Part shown: positions 34,292 through 49,839 of the stretch, piece by piece
How positions within the stretch are numbered: position 1 is the first letter of the stretch
How the letters are laid out: each line of letters begins with the position of its first letter
DNA from: Stomorhina lunata
Taxonomy: Eukaryota > Arthropoda > Insecta > Diptera > Rhiniidae
NCBI GenBank assembly: GCA_933228675.1
Contig: OW121741.1
Location: 18,713,510 to 18,777,509 of the forward strand
DNA length: 64,000 nucleotides
Direction of reading: 5' to 3'
Notes under the pieces: generated by a model
Seen by the model: only the letters and a program-made list of their open reading frames with translations
Told to the model about the DNA's origin: nothing
The model's database searches: none
Translations under genes and position numbers: made by a program

Positions 34292-34789
34292 GTAAAAAAA
34301 TAATAAAAGTGATTGTTATATCAAATTTATTTTTAAAACTCTTATTTATCTTTGAGCCTTAGGATATGCAAAATTTGCTCATATACTTTTTGGCAAATAG
34401 TACGTAATGTTGCTAGATGTAAATTAAATTTGTTTAGATATTAAATTATATGTATTATCGACTTATTTGTAAACCCAGAATGAAGCCACAAATTTTGAAT
34501 AATAAAACGTTATATTTTTCCAGCTCTTATAAGGAGTAATCTAAATATTTTAAGAAGTTTTAAAATGAAAATTTTTAAAATAAAAATTGTTGATTTTGGA
34601 TGGCAACTTTGGTCAAAGATTACCTTTGAAAAAGTACAGACGAGTAGGAAATTTGTGTATAAGTGTGTTTATCTCTTTTTAACTTTCATGAAAAGCATAT
34701 AATTTACCAAATGTTAAAATTTAACGAAGAAGAAAAGAGGAACAGTAAGTGATTGAGATATTTCAGTCTCATTTTAGTAGTGGACAAGA
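34292..34789. other. Region upstream of the zinc-finger gene
   Basis: AT-rich, no ORF. An initiator-like TTCAGTC lies near 34761, shortly before a less AT-rich stretch that looks like 5' UTR. Transcription start is not determinable without RNA data. Confidence 0.4.
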
Positions 34790-35513
34790 GTGAACGGTAG
34801 AGAAAATCTAGTGTTTTTGCGGAGGATTATGAGAAGAAAAATTCAGTGCAATTCAATTGAAAATATGACAAATCATTGAAGCCAATTAAAGTGCAAGATA
34901 TTGTGTAAAAATAATAAACAAAATCAATGAAAATTAAGTGAATTTTGAACAACAATATAAATTTGGCGCCGCCATATTGCTTTTCTTGTCTTTTTTAAGG
35001 CAAATCATTGTATTAAAGGAGAACGGCGACAAATGAAAGCGACGGCGAAAACATCAGTTTGTGTAGTTCTGTTTTCTAACCAAACGTGTTTGTGTGTGCG
35101 AGAACAGTGAAGGGAATGTTTTTTTTCTTTTTTGTTTGTTCATCAGTGTGTGCGACAGAAGAAAAAAGCAGCAGCCGAAGTGAAATTTTATTTTTGTCAT
35201 TCACTCGTTCGTTAAACGTTGGCAAAATCAAATTTGTCTGTTTCGTTTTACAGTGCATCTCATGTGTTGTATTTTCAATTAAATTTGCTAGAAAAAGAAA
35301 AAACAATAATAAAAGAATTGTGTTGCCTTTGGCTTAAGAAAAAAACAAAAATAAACCTTTTTAATTAGTGGCTACAAAAACAACAATCAAAATATTTACA
35401 AAAGTGTAAAGGAATTTCTACGATTTTGGCCCATGTGAAAAATTTGTTAAAACAGGAAAAATAATAAAAAGCTTGATCATTGGGATTTACTATTGCGTAA
35501 ACATTTGGGACAG
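34790..35513 (+). other. Probable 5' UTR exon of the zinc-finger gene (start approximate)
   Basis: A stretch of higher complexity and CG content (GGCGCCGCCATATT near 34963) ends in the donor ACAG/GTAATG at 35513/35514. The next acceptor on this strand is TTTATTTCCAG ending at 36804, just before the first coding exon. Short upstream ORFs are present (for example 35086-35337). The left end is a guess. Confidence 0.45.
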
Positions 35514-36804
35514 GTAATGAATAATGATGACTCGGCTTTTGGCCTAATAGAAAAAAAGTTTTAGCTTAAAGAAATCTGCTTAAAATAGTGTGTATATTGA
35601 ACTTGTATTTTAAATAGTGCTAAGTTTACTTAGATTTATTCATTTTGTTATAAAAATCTTTTACTACTTTAGTTTTTTTGATAAATTTAATTTGAAACAG
35701 AATTTTTTAGTTTTTTTCTGTCGTTTTTTTTTACTTCGGATTTTGTGTCTCTGTCGTCGCCATATTTAAATCGCCTTTGTAATATTCTTCCATCTCCTTT
35801 TTCGTTCTGTTTGTTTTGTTGTTGCTTTATCTCATTCATTCATTGCTTTTATCTTTTTCATTTTATTCTCTTTCTCCTTTGCCTTTATATGTACACTATT
35901 GCCATCTTGTTTTGTCAAAAAGCGCGCGAGTTGGCAGTACTGTTTTTTTTGTTATTTTTGACATTCGTGTTGCCGGATTTGGCATCTTGTTGATTTTGTT
36001 TACATTTTTTCTTAGAAGCATTTTTATGAATTATGGAAAAATTTTAAACTATTTAAAGAAATTGACGACTAGGTCGATTAGATTTATTGCTTTATATCCA
36101 TACATATATTTATTAAAGTGTTGCGTAGATGGAAAGTAAAATCAATGTTGATTTCTATAGGGAGCATCTTCATAATGTGAATAAATTTTATATGATATGC
36201 TTTATGTTTGATTGCTAGACCTTAAACTTGTTGATCCGGCCTAAACTATTTAAAGTCCTCGTTTTCGCAGTATTGTATATTTCACCTACGCTGAATCCTC
36301 AGAAAAAGCATGATATGATTATCCCCCTGCGGGCGTTAGTGGCACGAACTGAAGAAGTAACTAGACTAAAGAGTTTGACTCAGGGTGGTGTACGGTCGGA
36401 ATCTTGCACCTTTAACCTCGACGGCAAGCCGCCAACTACCAACAGCTCGTCACCAGCATAGATGGCGCAAAGTGCACAGCATTCATATCCATCACCACTT
36501 AGATCACACATGTTAGGTTAATGTGGCATTCTGAAAAAAAAAGACTCGGAATAAATTTTGTCATACCATGGAATCTAGTGAAATAACATATCACTAGCTT
36601 CATCTGTTGAGCCATCCCGAGCGCCTTAAAAAGCTCTTAAGTCGGCAGATATCAATACCAGCCAGATGTTGTTGTTGTAAAAGTCCATTAATAAAATTTG
36701 TAAAAACCAGAATTTAGACACAAAAGTAGACAGATATTTAGAATAAAATAAAACACTTTGTCTTATTATAGCATCTAAATAATAAAACATTCTTTTATTT
36801 CCAG
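35514..36804 (+). other. Intron 1 of the zinc-finger gene
   Basis: Donor GTAATG at 35514 and acceptor ending at 36804. 36228-36690 is distinctly less AT-rich, reads like an old interspersed repeat (a GTTGTTGTTG run sits at its right edge near 36667) and encodes nothing recognisable. The open frames at 35745-36139 are T-rich artefacts. Confidence 0.45.
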
Positions 36805-36824
36805 ATCATTGAAGAGGCCTACAA

Positions 36825-39315
<2,491 letters not shown>

Positions 39316-39708
39316 ACAAACTCTACAAGAGGAGGTGCTGCTGCTGGTATATATACAACGAGTACATATCAACAACATCATCATACGCAGGTGCAATCGC
39401 CGCCACAATTGTCACAAACTCAACTAATTACACAGCCACAACAACAGCAATCTACACAAATTGCCATAACATCTAACACCTCTTCAATGTCATCAACAAC
39501 TGCCTCATATTTACATAATTATCATCCCTTACATCAAAATCCCGAACAAACGCCTCCATCAACACCAACATCACAGGCTCTGCCAGTCTATTATCAGCAA
39601 CAGCCTCTAACTAATATCAGTGCTAATATGGCAAATATAACAGAAGTGATTTCAATTAATTCGTCAGTTTCAAACACGATTCTAACACCGCTTGCCAATA
39701 AGCGGTAA
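39316..39708 (+). CDS. In-frame extension after the TAG stop of the zinc-finger gene (readthrough candidate)
   Basis: Directly after TAG (39313-39315) the same frame runs 130 codons to TAA at 39706-39708. The composition is protein-like and of the sort found in transcription-factor tails: Gln, Ser, Thr and Pro rich, with QPQQQQS-type stretches and a conserved-looking end LTPLANKR. No splice site is needed to join it. Alternatives are a recent nonsense mutation, a base error, or plain 3' UTR that happens to be open. Stop-codon readthrough is well documented in Drosophila, often in regulatory genes, but here it is inference. Confidence 0.6.
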   Translation, partial: TNSTRGGAAAGIYTTSTYQQHHHTQVQSPPQLSQTQLITQPQQQQSTQIAITSNTSSMSSTTASYLHNYHPLHQNPEQTPPSTPTSQALPVYYQQQPLTNISANMANITEVISINSSVSNTILTPLANKR

Positions 39709-40289
39709 TTCGATAATGGTCTTTGTTACTACAGAAGTTTAACTTAAAGAATTGGATAGGATCTATCTGAAATTGGTAAGTTTATAGAAAATGTAAGACA
39801 TTTAATCCTTAATCATTTTTATGTGACTTCAATTCGTCTTTAAAGATCTTGGATTATGAAACTTACAAGAAATATTGAGAATAATTTGACAAAGTTTTCA
39901 TTAAACTCAGTAGCTCATGCATCGAATATAGTAAAACTGCTTTATTTTTGATGTCGATTTATTAAAGACACAGAACCGTTGTTTTTGTCTGCAGAAGAAA
40001 ATAACTTAATCTCATATATAGTTTAGGAGATATCAGGAAATCAAAAAAAAAAAAAAAAAATTCAGTGTTTTCGATTTTCTTTGGACAAAAACTAAGTTGG
40101 CTCGGTTTTGCTCAGTGCTCCCACTATAACCACATGAAAGGCTAAAGTGTCTTCTTTAGATTAAGCGAAATAAATTCACCGAAATTTACAGATCGTAAAA
40201 CAAAGTTGAAAATTTCCTGAAAAAAGTTACATAAACTGTTACACATAATTTAAGCAAAAAGAGTTGCATTGAGGTGTACATTTCATTCA
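39709..40289 (+). other. 3' flank / 3' UTR of the zinc-finger gene
   Basis: AT-rich, no ORF. AATAAA occurs near 40167 and may be the polyadenylation signal, but it is common in such DNA. Confidence 0.4.
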
Positions 40290-41673
40290 TGGCCCATTAT
40301 CAAAAAAAAAAAAAAATGATCTGTGCCAAATTTCATCAAATTATCTTCAGAATTGCGACCTGTAGTTTGATTACAAGGTCTGCATGTGGGTCCAGTCAGC
40401 CGTCCAGCCAGACGGACGGACGGACTGACATCGCTAAATCGACTCAGAAAGTGATTCTAAGCCTACTGGTATACTAAAAGGCGGGTCTAAGACAAATATT
40501 TCTATGCGTTACATACATCAGCACAAACTTATAATACAATTTTCACCAATTGATACATGGGTATATTAAGATTGTCATTCCGTTTGTAATTTCCTTAATA
40601 TTGGCTCAAAAAAGAAAAGCGATATATATTCTGATTCCTTATGAAATTCTAAGACGATTGTTCTGTCCTAAGACGTCTGTCTGTCCGTCCGCCTGTCTGT
40701 CTGTTGAAATCACGATAACGCCTAAACGAAAGAAGCTAGCTCACTGAAACTTAATAAAAATATTCTTCATTTCTGAGAAAATTTTGGTATTAAAATTAGG
40801 CAAAATCGGTTAACATTATTTGCTTATTTGCTAATAAATGACAAATTATAACAGCTATGTTGAGAAATCTCTACAAGTTTTACATAAGCACTAGGCAGCA
40901 TATAAAATTTCATCGAAATCGGTTCACATTTAACCATAGCTCCCATATAAAAAACTTACGGAAACAGCCTAAATTCCACCTGAAATTCACTTAAATGCCA
41001 ATAAATGATAAACTGTAATAGCTTTGGTCACTAAATTTATTACAAGGAAGTCTTATGTGAATGCCAGCCAGTGTGCTGTCATTCACAATCGGTCACCGAT
41101 CATACCTGACCATAGCTTCCATACAAAATTTTTATGTTCGTCTGTCCGTAAGATAAAAGCGCGACAACTCCTTAACTACAAAAACTAGAGAGACAAAATT
41201 TTACAAAAGTATTTTTGATATGTAACAGAAGCTGTGTACTGAAAATGGGCGAAATCGGTTCACATTTAGTTAGAGATCCCATATAACCACGCCCCGGGAA
41301 ACACATGAATGCTGATAAATTGAATACAATTGTAATAGCTATGACAACTAAATTTAGAATAGAGAAGTTTTATGCAACTATTGGTCAGCATATCAAATTT
41401 TATAGGAATCGGTCCATATTTGACAATAGCTTTCATATAAAAAACACTCCCGGAAACCAAAAAATATGTAGCAAGGACCAGTTAACTGCAACCGAAGTTA
41501 TTCCAAATATTTTACCAACAATACCAACTAGCGTAACAACTTTTTTTCTAATTTAATCCACGAATTTGCTGCACCCTCCTCGTAAATATATGAGATATGT
41601 TTCTAAATTCAACACAACTTGATGGTGGGTATATAAGATTCGGCACAACCGAATATAACACTCTTACTTGTTC
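40290..41673 (-). mobile_element. Mini-me/Helentron-like repeats, two adjoining copies
   Basis: 40290-40545 matches 20840-21120. 40546-41673 is a second copy with a GTCTGTCTGTCCGTCC tract (about 40672-40705) and the terminal hairpin TTCGGCACAACCGAA followed by CTCTTACTTGTT. 41210-41290 resembles 25300-25360 of the copy nested in the gypsy. Non-coding; short frames within it are noise. Confidence 0.65.
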
Positions 41674-42969
41674 ACATTGGGCTAACAGATGGCAAAAATA
41701 TTAAAACCGAAACCCAACCGCACAATCGTTGCATCACTTCCTTAATTACTTTGATACGGTTCTTTACTTTTGATTTTCCTCATTATTTTCATATATAAAA
41801 TATTTTTGTCAATTGTTATTAATTTAAACCATTTCCATAATTTGTTTATTTCAGCTGGCGGGCTCCCCCTTTTTCTATAATTATGATGTCTGTGACCCCA
41901 AGGTGCTCTTGTTGCTGTTTCTCTTTTAAACATGACTCGTTAAATATTTTAAATACTTTCCCTTAACCAAATGTAAATATATAATTAAATAAAACTACGT
42001 AGTACTACATTTTAAGTAGTACTTACTATTAGCATTAACAATTAAGAATTTGAGCAATTTTTTGCTTTAAATTATTAAATTTTCATTTTTACTTTTTAAT
42101 ATTTAAGCTTAGCTTTTCCTCCTTAAAAAACTTTGCTTTAAATTTGTTTTTTCTATTAAATTCTTTTAGATTTCTTAAGTTTCTTTAAGTAATTTATAAC
42201 TAAATATTAAACAAAAATTTAACAGAGTTGCTTGACAACCAAAAATTTTTTATATTTTTAACTATTAACTTTAATAAAAAAAAAAAAACAACGCATACAT
42301 CATGAAACCTTCAATAATTGTTTAATATTTAATGACTTAATTAAGTTCTTTCTTAAGTTTAAAAGTTGTATAAAACAAAATTTAAAAATTTTCTTAGAAA
42401 ATTTTGTAAAAATAAAAATTATCTCTTTTTAGTTCAAAAGGTCTTTAGTTTTTTCTTTTTTCAGTAGATGATAAGATTTTCTAAAAATAATTAAGAGAAA
42501 ATTTTATAAAAAAACCCTCATGTTGAAAACTTGAAATTTCAAACTTCTATTTTTTAATATTTCAACTTCTTCAAATTAAATCGGCTTCCAAACATTTTCA
42601 TTTCTACTTTTATAATTTCCCCCATTTCCGCCAGTTTTGTAAGAAAAAGCAATATATTTTTAATAAAAAATTTTCAATATTTTGGTTAAATTAAAGAAAA
42701 ACAACCTAAAAACTAGCAAATTAAAACATGAGTAAAAAAATATACTTTAAGCAACGATTTTGTATAACATTTAATAATATTTGAACCACTTAAAATAAAT
42801 TAAATTTAAACTGAAAAGAAAAGCCAACAAAACTGTAAATATTTGATAATTTATAAAATAAAAACAAAAATGATTGAAAAATTTCATTTAAATAAAAATA
42901 ATAAAAAATCTAAATAACATCTTTCAATATTGAAATTAGTACATTTCTAAAGGTAAGAATTAAAAATAT
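41674..42969. other. AT-rich intergenic DNA
   Basis: No gene, RNA or repeat recognised. Confidence 0.6.
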
Positions 42970-43565
42970 TTGATCCCAAAATTTCGTTAGATTTCCATTT
43001 AAACGCATAATAACAAAGTTACAGCCATTTAAAGTTTTTTTTTTATAAAAAATTTCGATTTTATATAAAAAAATTTAATTTTTTATGAAAAATGTAAGTG
43101 ATCCCAAAATTTCGTTAGATTTCCATTTAAACGCACAATAACAAAGTTACAGCCATTTAAAGTTTTTTGATGAAAAATTTCGATTTTATATAAAAAATTT
43201 TATTTTTTTTATGAAAAATTTTAGTGATCCCAAAATTTCGTTAGATTTCCATTTAAACGCATAATAACATAGTTACAGCCATTTAATGTTTTTTTATGAA
43301 AAATTTCGATTTTATTTGAAAAAATTTTATTTTTTATAAAAAATTTAAGTGATCCCAAAATTTCTTTAGATTTCCATTTAAACGAACAATAACAAAGTTA
43401 CAGCCATTTGAAGTTTTTTATGAAAAATTTCGATTTTATACGAAAATTTTTTTTTTTTTATGAAAAATTTTAGTGATCCCAAAAAAACGTTAGATTGATT
43501 TTTTATGAAAAATTTTAGTGATCCCAAAAATTTCGTTAGATTTCCATTTAAAGTTTTTTTGTTTA
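42970..43565. repeat. Tandem repeat of about 125 bp (family D)
   Basis: Four full and two partial copies share GATCCCAAAATTTCGTTAGA, then CCATTTAAACGCA and ACAAAGTTACAGCCATTT, separated by a variable AT tract. The last copies (from about 43466) are truncated. Confidence 0.85.
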
Positions 43566-44519
43566 AATAAAACCCTTTTTAAATTTTTATTCAATTTTTC
43601 ACTTTATTAATATATAATTTTATTTATTTTTTTTTGAATTTCTTAACTTAAAAGAAAAGGAATCTTTTAGGTTATATTTAATATTCTTTTTATTTATTAT
43701 TAAATTTACGTCTGTTTTATATACGTTTTTCTTTTTAATAATTATATAGGCAAACAATTTTTCTTTAAATTTTATTTATTATTATTTTATTGAAGTTTTT
43801 ATATTATATTTAAAATATAAGTTCATTTTTTATAATATTATTTTGTTTTTAAATTATTTTAATTAATTAGCTTTATTTTATTTTGAAATGTTTTCCATGA
43901 TTTTTCAATGCATTTGTTTTTTCTGTCTATGATTTTCTTGACTTTTATTGGATCATATAAATATTTAAGTTTATTTGTATTTTAATGATTTTGTATTAAT
44001 TAAAGCAAAAGTTTGTAGTGAAATTGAAAGACTTGAATTTTTTTAGTTTAATGACAAGTTTTTTTTTACTTTATAAGATTTTTTTTAATATTTTTAATGA
44101 TTTTTTTTAGTAGTTGATATTAAACTATTGCTTAAGATTTTATTTTTTTTTGTTTTTCATTTAGAAGAATTTATTTAGCTAAATAATTTTTTTTTATTAA
44201 AATTAGTTTAGTTTTTTTTTAAATTAGTATAAGTTTGAAAAATTTAATCTAAGAAAAAATATTTCTAAACAAAAAAACTTATGTCTAAACTTAGCTAGAG
44301 ATAAAAGTAGATATAGTTAAACTTATGAGGAATTAGGAGGAAATTACAAAATTCCTAAAATTATTTTTATTGTTTTTTTTTTCATACAAAAACAAATAAT
44401 AGAAAAGATATTTCAAAAACTTGAATTTAAAAAATTAAAAATCTTAAAATCCCCTTGACTAAACTAACAAAGGAGTATCTTTGCTTAATAATATTTTCAA
44501 TAACTTTATCCCATCCGAA
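43566..44519. other. AT-rich intergenic DNA
   Basis: Very AT-rich, no feature recognised. Confidence 0.6.
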
Positions 44520-45425
44520 AGACAAAATTTGTAACAAAATTCAACGGTAGATACCATCAGGGGACAGTTGTTTGAGTTACATGAGGGTACAAAGTGGATT
44601 TTGAGTGCTCATTAAACATTATTTTTTCTGAGAAAAAAACCGTCAATCAAACCATGGAAAAGCCCTATAAATAGTATGGGGACTCATCACCATTGTGGTT
44701 TACTGACTTTCGTTGTGGTCGCACAAGTATCACGTTGAGCGTTATGGACGAACAATTGGGGTCAGTACACTTAAAAATTTCGAAAAAATCAACGTTATGG
44801 TGTTGGCCTATCAACGAGTAAAGGTGCGTGAGATTGTTGATGCCATAGGCATTTGGTGTGGTTTCGATTTTAAATGATCAGCTGGTTTTAAGAAAGTTGG
44901 ATGGCGCGTTGGCTCTCAACTGACCCTAAATGTAATCTTGTGACAACTTTAAATGGTTGAAGTTATTTAACCGCAATTCGAATGATTTTTTGCGCGCGTT
45001 TTGTAACTGTGGATGAAACTAAAATCCATTACTGTACTCCGGAGACCAAGCAAGTCTAAACAATAGGTTTGTCCGTACGAACCTGCTACGAGGAAGGCCA
45101 AGGTACGTTTGTCGGCCAATAAGGTGATAGCAAGGGTTTTTTGGATGTACGGGGCATAATCCACATCGATTATCTTCAAAAGAGAAAAACAATAAACGGC
45201 GAATATTATCCCAACTTATTAGACCGATTCTATGAGGATTTGAAAAGAAAACGACCCTCTATAGCCAAGAAAAAGGTTATTTTTCATCAAGATACACGGC
45301 TAAACACGTGTGCATTCTCAATGGCAAAACTCTATGAATTGGGCTACGAATTGTTACCTCATCCGCCATATTTTCCGGATTTATCCCATAGTGACTACTT
45401 CCTATTTCCAAATCTAAAGAAATGA
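44520..45425 (+). pseudogene. Mariner transposase relic
   Basis: A mariner-type transposase of the DDE/D superfamily is recognisable in pieces. The left part (44660-44840) shows a helix-turn-helix-like region in broken frames. The catalytic half is clearer: VDETKIH near 45012 (first Asp), HQDT near 45288 (second Asp), and PPYFPDLSHSDYFLFPN near 45365-45415 (third Asp region). At least two stops and further frame changes break the gene, and no terminal inverted repeats are evident. It stops where LINE sequence begins at about 45430. Inactive. Confidence 0.8.
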
Positions 45426-45429
45426 CTCG

Positions 45430-47020
45430 GTAGAAAGCCGAAACGCCCAGAGCTTCTAAAGCTTCGGCCTAGGACCCGACAACACCAGGCTCCAAATCCT
45501 TTGGTTCGTGCCGGTATCGAAATAAATCCAGAACCGTTGTTCTGTAGGGTTTGCCAGATCCAAATCTACAGAAGTTTTGTTAAGTGCAATAGTTGCAATG
45601 GGCGGGTTTACCTTCGGAATCAAAATAACTGTTCTGACCTTTTAACATACCGGGAGGGAAGTGTCAGCTATGTCACTTCTTGCTGCATTAATAGACGAAG
45701 CAGCTGTTCAGTGACATCGACATCATCTTCGATATCTTTCAGAACATCATCTTCTATGTCTTTCACGACATCATCTTCAATGTATTCCACGATATTATCG
45801 TAGTTGTCGTACGACGATGATGTCGTTCCGGAATCAAAATAAATCCAGGACCGTGGTACTGTACGATTTGCCAGAACCAAATCTACAGAAATTCTATAAA
45901 GTGCAATAGACGGGTTTACCTCCGGAAACAGGATAAGTGTTCTGACCTTTTAACACACCGGGAGTGGAGTGACAGATATGTCGCTTCTTGCTGCATTAAT
46001 AGACGAAGAAGCTGTTCAGTGACGTCGACATCATTTTCGATGACTTTCACGACATCATCTTCGATGTCTTCCACGACAACATATTTGATGTCTTTCACGA
46101 CATCATCTTCAATGTCTTCCACGACATCATCTTCAATGTCTTCCACCACATCATCTTCGATGTTTTCCACGACATCATCTTCGATGTCTTTCACGACATC
46201 GTCTTCGATGTCTTTCACGACATCGTCTTCGATGTCTTTCACGACATCATCTTCGATGTCTTTCACGACATCATCTTCGATATCTTCCACGACATCGTCT
46301 TCGATGTCTTCTACGACATCATCTTCGATGTCTTCCACGACATTATCTTCGATGTCTTCCACGACATCATCTTTGATGTCTTCTACGACGTCATCTTCTA
46401 TATCTTCCACGACATAATCTTCGATGTCTTCCACGACATCATCTTCGATGTCTGCCGCGAAATCATCTTCATTGTCTTACGTCACTCCTTCTCCAACACC
46501 CAAACGGCAACAACAACTGCAGCAGCATCTACATCAGTTGCAACAACAACTGCAGCCACAGCTAACACCACATATGTCTTGCTGTCGCCAGACCCAAGAA
46601 GATATCAATCATCCAAAATATATCAATTGTCTCCATAATAAGAGCTGATGCATGGAGCATCAGCATGGAATGAAGGTCGCGGCTGCCCAAGAAACTAAAC
46701 TAAATAGTAGAGTTTCCAGAGTTGCAACTGTAGTCAGGTCAGGAGCTGCAGAGATGGAGCTGTACGATGTATACATCCCTCCAGAAGCTACTGGTTATCA
46801 TCCAGATATTAGCTTCTTGTTAAGTGAAGATAACCGCATGTTGATGGGTGATTTCAATGCTCACCATGAGTTTTGGCATTCGAAACTCGGCGATGATTCG
46901 AAAGGCTCGGCACTGGCAGAACAAATAGATAAATATACATTTGCACTCTAAACGAAGACACCCCCACCCCTATATTGGTAATATGCGCTGGCTCGCCAAA
47001 CATCGCCATCGTGAAAAGTT
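45430..47020 (+). pseudogene. Non-LTR retrotransposon (LINE) relic, 5' part
   Basis: ORF1-like start with a Cys zinc finger (CRVC...CNSC, about 45552-45600) preceded by RAGIEINPEP. A roughly 240-bp part of this (45520-45760) is repeated at 45830-46060. A 24-bp tandem expansion and a Gln-rich stretch follow. 46652-46951 resembles the apurinic endonuclease of ORF2 (AAAQETKL, then GDFNAHHEFW), with the segment between these motifs missing. The reverse transcriptase is absent. Inactive; clade not determined. Confidence 0.7.
46020..46460. repeat. 24-bp minisatellite inside the LINE relic
   Basis: About 18 copies of a 24-bp unit (core CATCTTCGATGTCTT then TCCACGACAT or TTCACGACAT). As 24 is a multiple of three, both strands stay open: the + strand codes an eight-residue Ser/Thr/Met repeat and the - strand an eight-residue Asp/Glu/Val repeat. 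A smaller seed is at 45715-45800. Confidence 0.92.
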
Positions 47021-47029
47021 CAGAACATT

Positions 47030-47780
47030 ACTATGTTGGTACTATCTTGGACGAATGTTTCCAAATTGGTTTGATTAATTTTCGATAGATGGCGCCACTG
47101 AAAATTATTTAAAATTAAAATTAATTGAATCAAAAACTATGCATATGCATTTGACTATGTAATGATCTTAAGCAAAGTTGTTGTGCATGAGCCGACAAAG
47201 GTTTCTAACTTGGTTTGACCAATTCCGACAGGTGGCGCCACTGAAAATTACTTAAAATTAACTAAATTGTAAACTGTACTTTTGATCATGCTATGATCTT
47301 TAGCAAAGTTGTGGCGCATGATCCGACAAAGGTTTCTAAATTGGTATGACTAATTTCCGACAGGTGGCGCCATTGAAAATTACTCAAAATTAATAAAATC
47401 GTAACCTGTGAATTTGATCATACTACAATCTTTAGCAATGTTGTGGCGCATGAGTCGACAGAGATTTGTATGACTAATTTACAATAGGTGGAGCTACTGA
47501 AAATTACTCAAAATAAATGAAATGGTATACTATGCATTTGATAATGCTATGATGTTTAGAAAAGTGGTTACACATAAACCGACGAAGATTTATATTTGTA
47601 AGTCCAATTTCTGACAGATGGAGCCACTGAAAATTACTCAAAATGCATTAAATCGTAAACTGTACATTTACGAGGCTGTGATTTTTAGAAAAGTTATTGT
47701 TTATGATTTTGAGCTAGTAATTCCCGATAGATGGCGGAACTGAAATAATTAATTGAGTTAATTGAGTTGATACGACGAAA
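47030..47780. repeat. Tandem repeat of about 100-143 bp (family E)
   Basis: Six diverged copies share a core GACAGATGGCGCCACTGAAA (starts near 47083, 47226, 47358, 47482, 47622 and 47726), then an ATTACTCAAAAT-like stretch and a CATGAGCCGACAAAG-like stretch. Non-coding. Confidence 0.8.
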
Positions 47781-49839
47781 TGAATAAAATGGTTCCAAAT
47801 TAATTGGATATTTGTTTAATGTCTTTCCTTCCAACTTGTTTTAATTGGTGGAGCAGCAATGCGCGCAGGGCACAGCTAGTATTTTGAATAAAATTTTATA
47901 CTTTGAATTAATGAAATGTGAGAATTTTAAAGTTTGGTAAAAAAATATAATTCAGAGGACAAATGGCCGCCTTCAAAATCGATCGAAATTTAAGATATTT
48001 TAGAAACATTTGTGTAGCATACTTTTAGGATAATCTAAGTAATATCAATATAAGGTTTAATACTTTGTGATTTATTTGTCTAAAGTTCCTGATAGTTAAA
48101 GAATTTCATTTAAACTAAATGTTTTAAAAAACAAATGGATATGTTTAGATATCAAATTTTATTAAACTTTTTGCAAAATAAATTTGTATTTTGAAAATCC
48201 TAAAGGTATGTTACAATATTTGCTTTTGGAACGATATCGAAGGCGGTGATTTGGCAGCAAATTTTTTTAAGATTAATATATTGAAACGTAGTTTCAAATC
48301 TTGAAGTATAAAAACAATATCTGTGTTAAAAAATCATAATGGCTTAAGTCGAAATTTCGTGTTTTGAGATATTAAGGGTTTTGTATAAAGAAGATCAAAT
48401 ATAAATGCGTATATTTTTGTTAATAATGACATTTTATACTTGAAATTTGACTGATTTGAGTGATAGATCTTGAAGAAGGGTATAAGAAATTGTAAAAAAA
48501 AATAAAAAGCACTTATGTTAACTTAAGCCATTATCATTTATTGACACAGATAAAGAAAATTTCTGATTTTCGAAAATTTTTATTTTCCAAATTGTTTTTA
48601 AGAATTTTTATGAAATACTAAAATTTAATTTTAAATTTTTAAAGAACTTTAATGAAATACTAAAATTGTGCTTTTTTTATATATTTTTTTTAATTTTTCT
48701 AGAATTAAAAAAATGATTTACATTTTTTTTGTTTTAATTTTTGTTAAATACAAAACAATTTCCTTTTAATAATTTATTTCAAATAAATTTAGATTTATTT
48801 TAGTTTAATAAAATTAATAAATAAATATTTTTACTAAATAGGAATTACAATTTATTAGTAGTAGATTTTTTTGTTCTGTAAATTTTTGTTATTTTTAAAA
48901 TTTTAAATTAATTTAATAATAATAATACATTTAATTTAATTAATTATAATAATAATATTTTAATTACCATTTAAAGCAACAAAGTTTGATTTAACATCGA
49001 AATTATATAATTAATTAATTTGTTTTTTTAAATATAAATAAAATAAGGCATTTCTTTTTTTTTAATTTTTTTGATATTTAGAGAAAAAAGAATTTCTTAC
49101 ATTTAAAATATTTCTACTAATTTTATTGTTAACTCAAATAAATTAAGAAATTTGTTAATAATTTAAATTAAATTTGAATTATTTTATTATACACTAATAA
49201 ATGTTTAATAATGATTCTTAATCATAAAATTATTAAATATACATTTAGCTAAACTATTTTTTTGTATTATATTAAGGACATAATTTATTATAATCGGATT
49301 TTAAATATTTTTTTATTATTTAAATTTTTTTATATTATAAATATTTTTTTTTTAATTTAATTTTCATTTATTATCAAATTTTAATTTATTAATTCTTGAA
49401 GATTTGTATTTGATTTTTATTTAACTTTTATATGATTTTTTCTTTCTTTTGTAAATTTTTTGTATATAGAGGACTTTTTAGGATATCTGGGTTTTCCCGG
49501 TTTTTATTTTTTCTATATAGAAAAGAGTGTGGCCCATATATTTTTATGCTTCAAATTTTTTGTAGCCTTAATTTATAGATGATTTATTTTTTTTTTATTT
49601 TGCCTTAAGTTTTATTATTATTTTTTTAAGTTTAAGTTTTAGCTTTAATTTCTTTGTATTTATTAAATGGAAGCTGCAGGTTATATAGTTTTAGATATTT
49701 AAAAATGATTTGTTTCAAGTTTTAGACAAAAAAGATTTTGCTAAAATTAATGTAGAATTACTTTTAAAAAAGTGAGTTCTGTTGAAATTTGAACGATTTT
49801 TTGAAATTGAACGATTTTCTTAACCTTGGAATAGCCCCC
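47781..49839. other. AT-rich intergenic DNA
   Basis: Extremely AT-rich; no ORF, RNA or repeat recognised. Confidence 0.6.

Noticed and set aside
45916..46434. 172-codon acidic open frame on the minus strand
   Set aside because: It is the antisense of the 24-bp minisatellite in the LINE relic; no start context or homology supports a gene.
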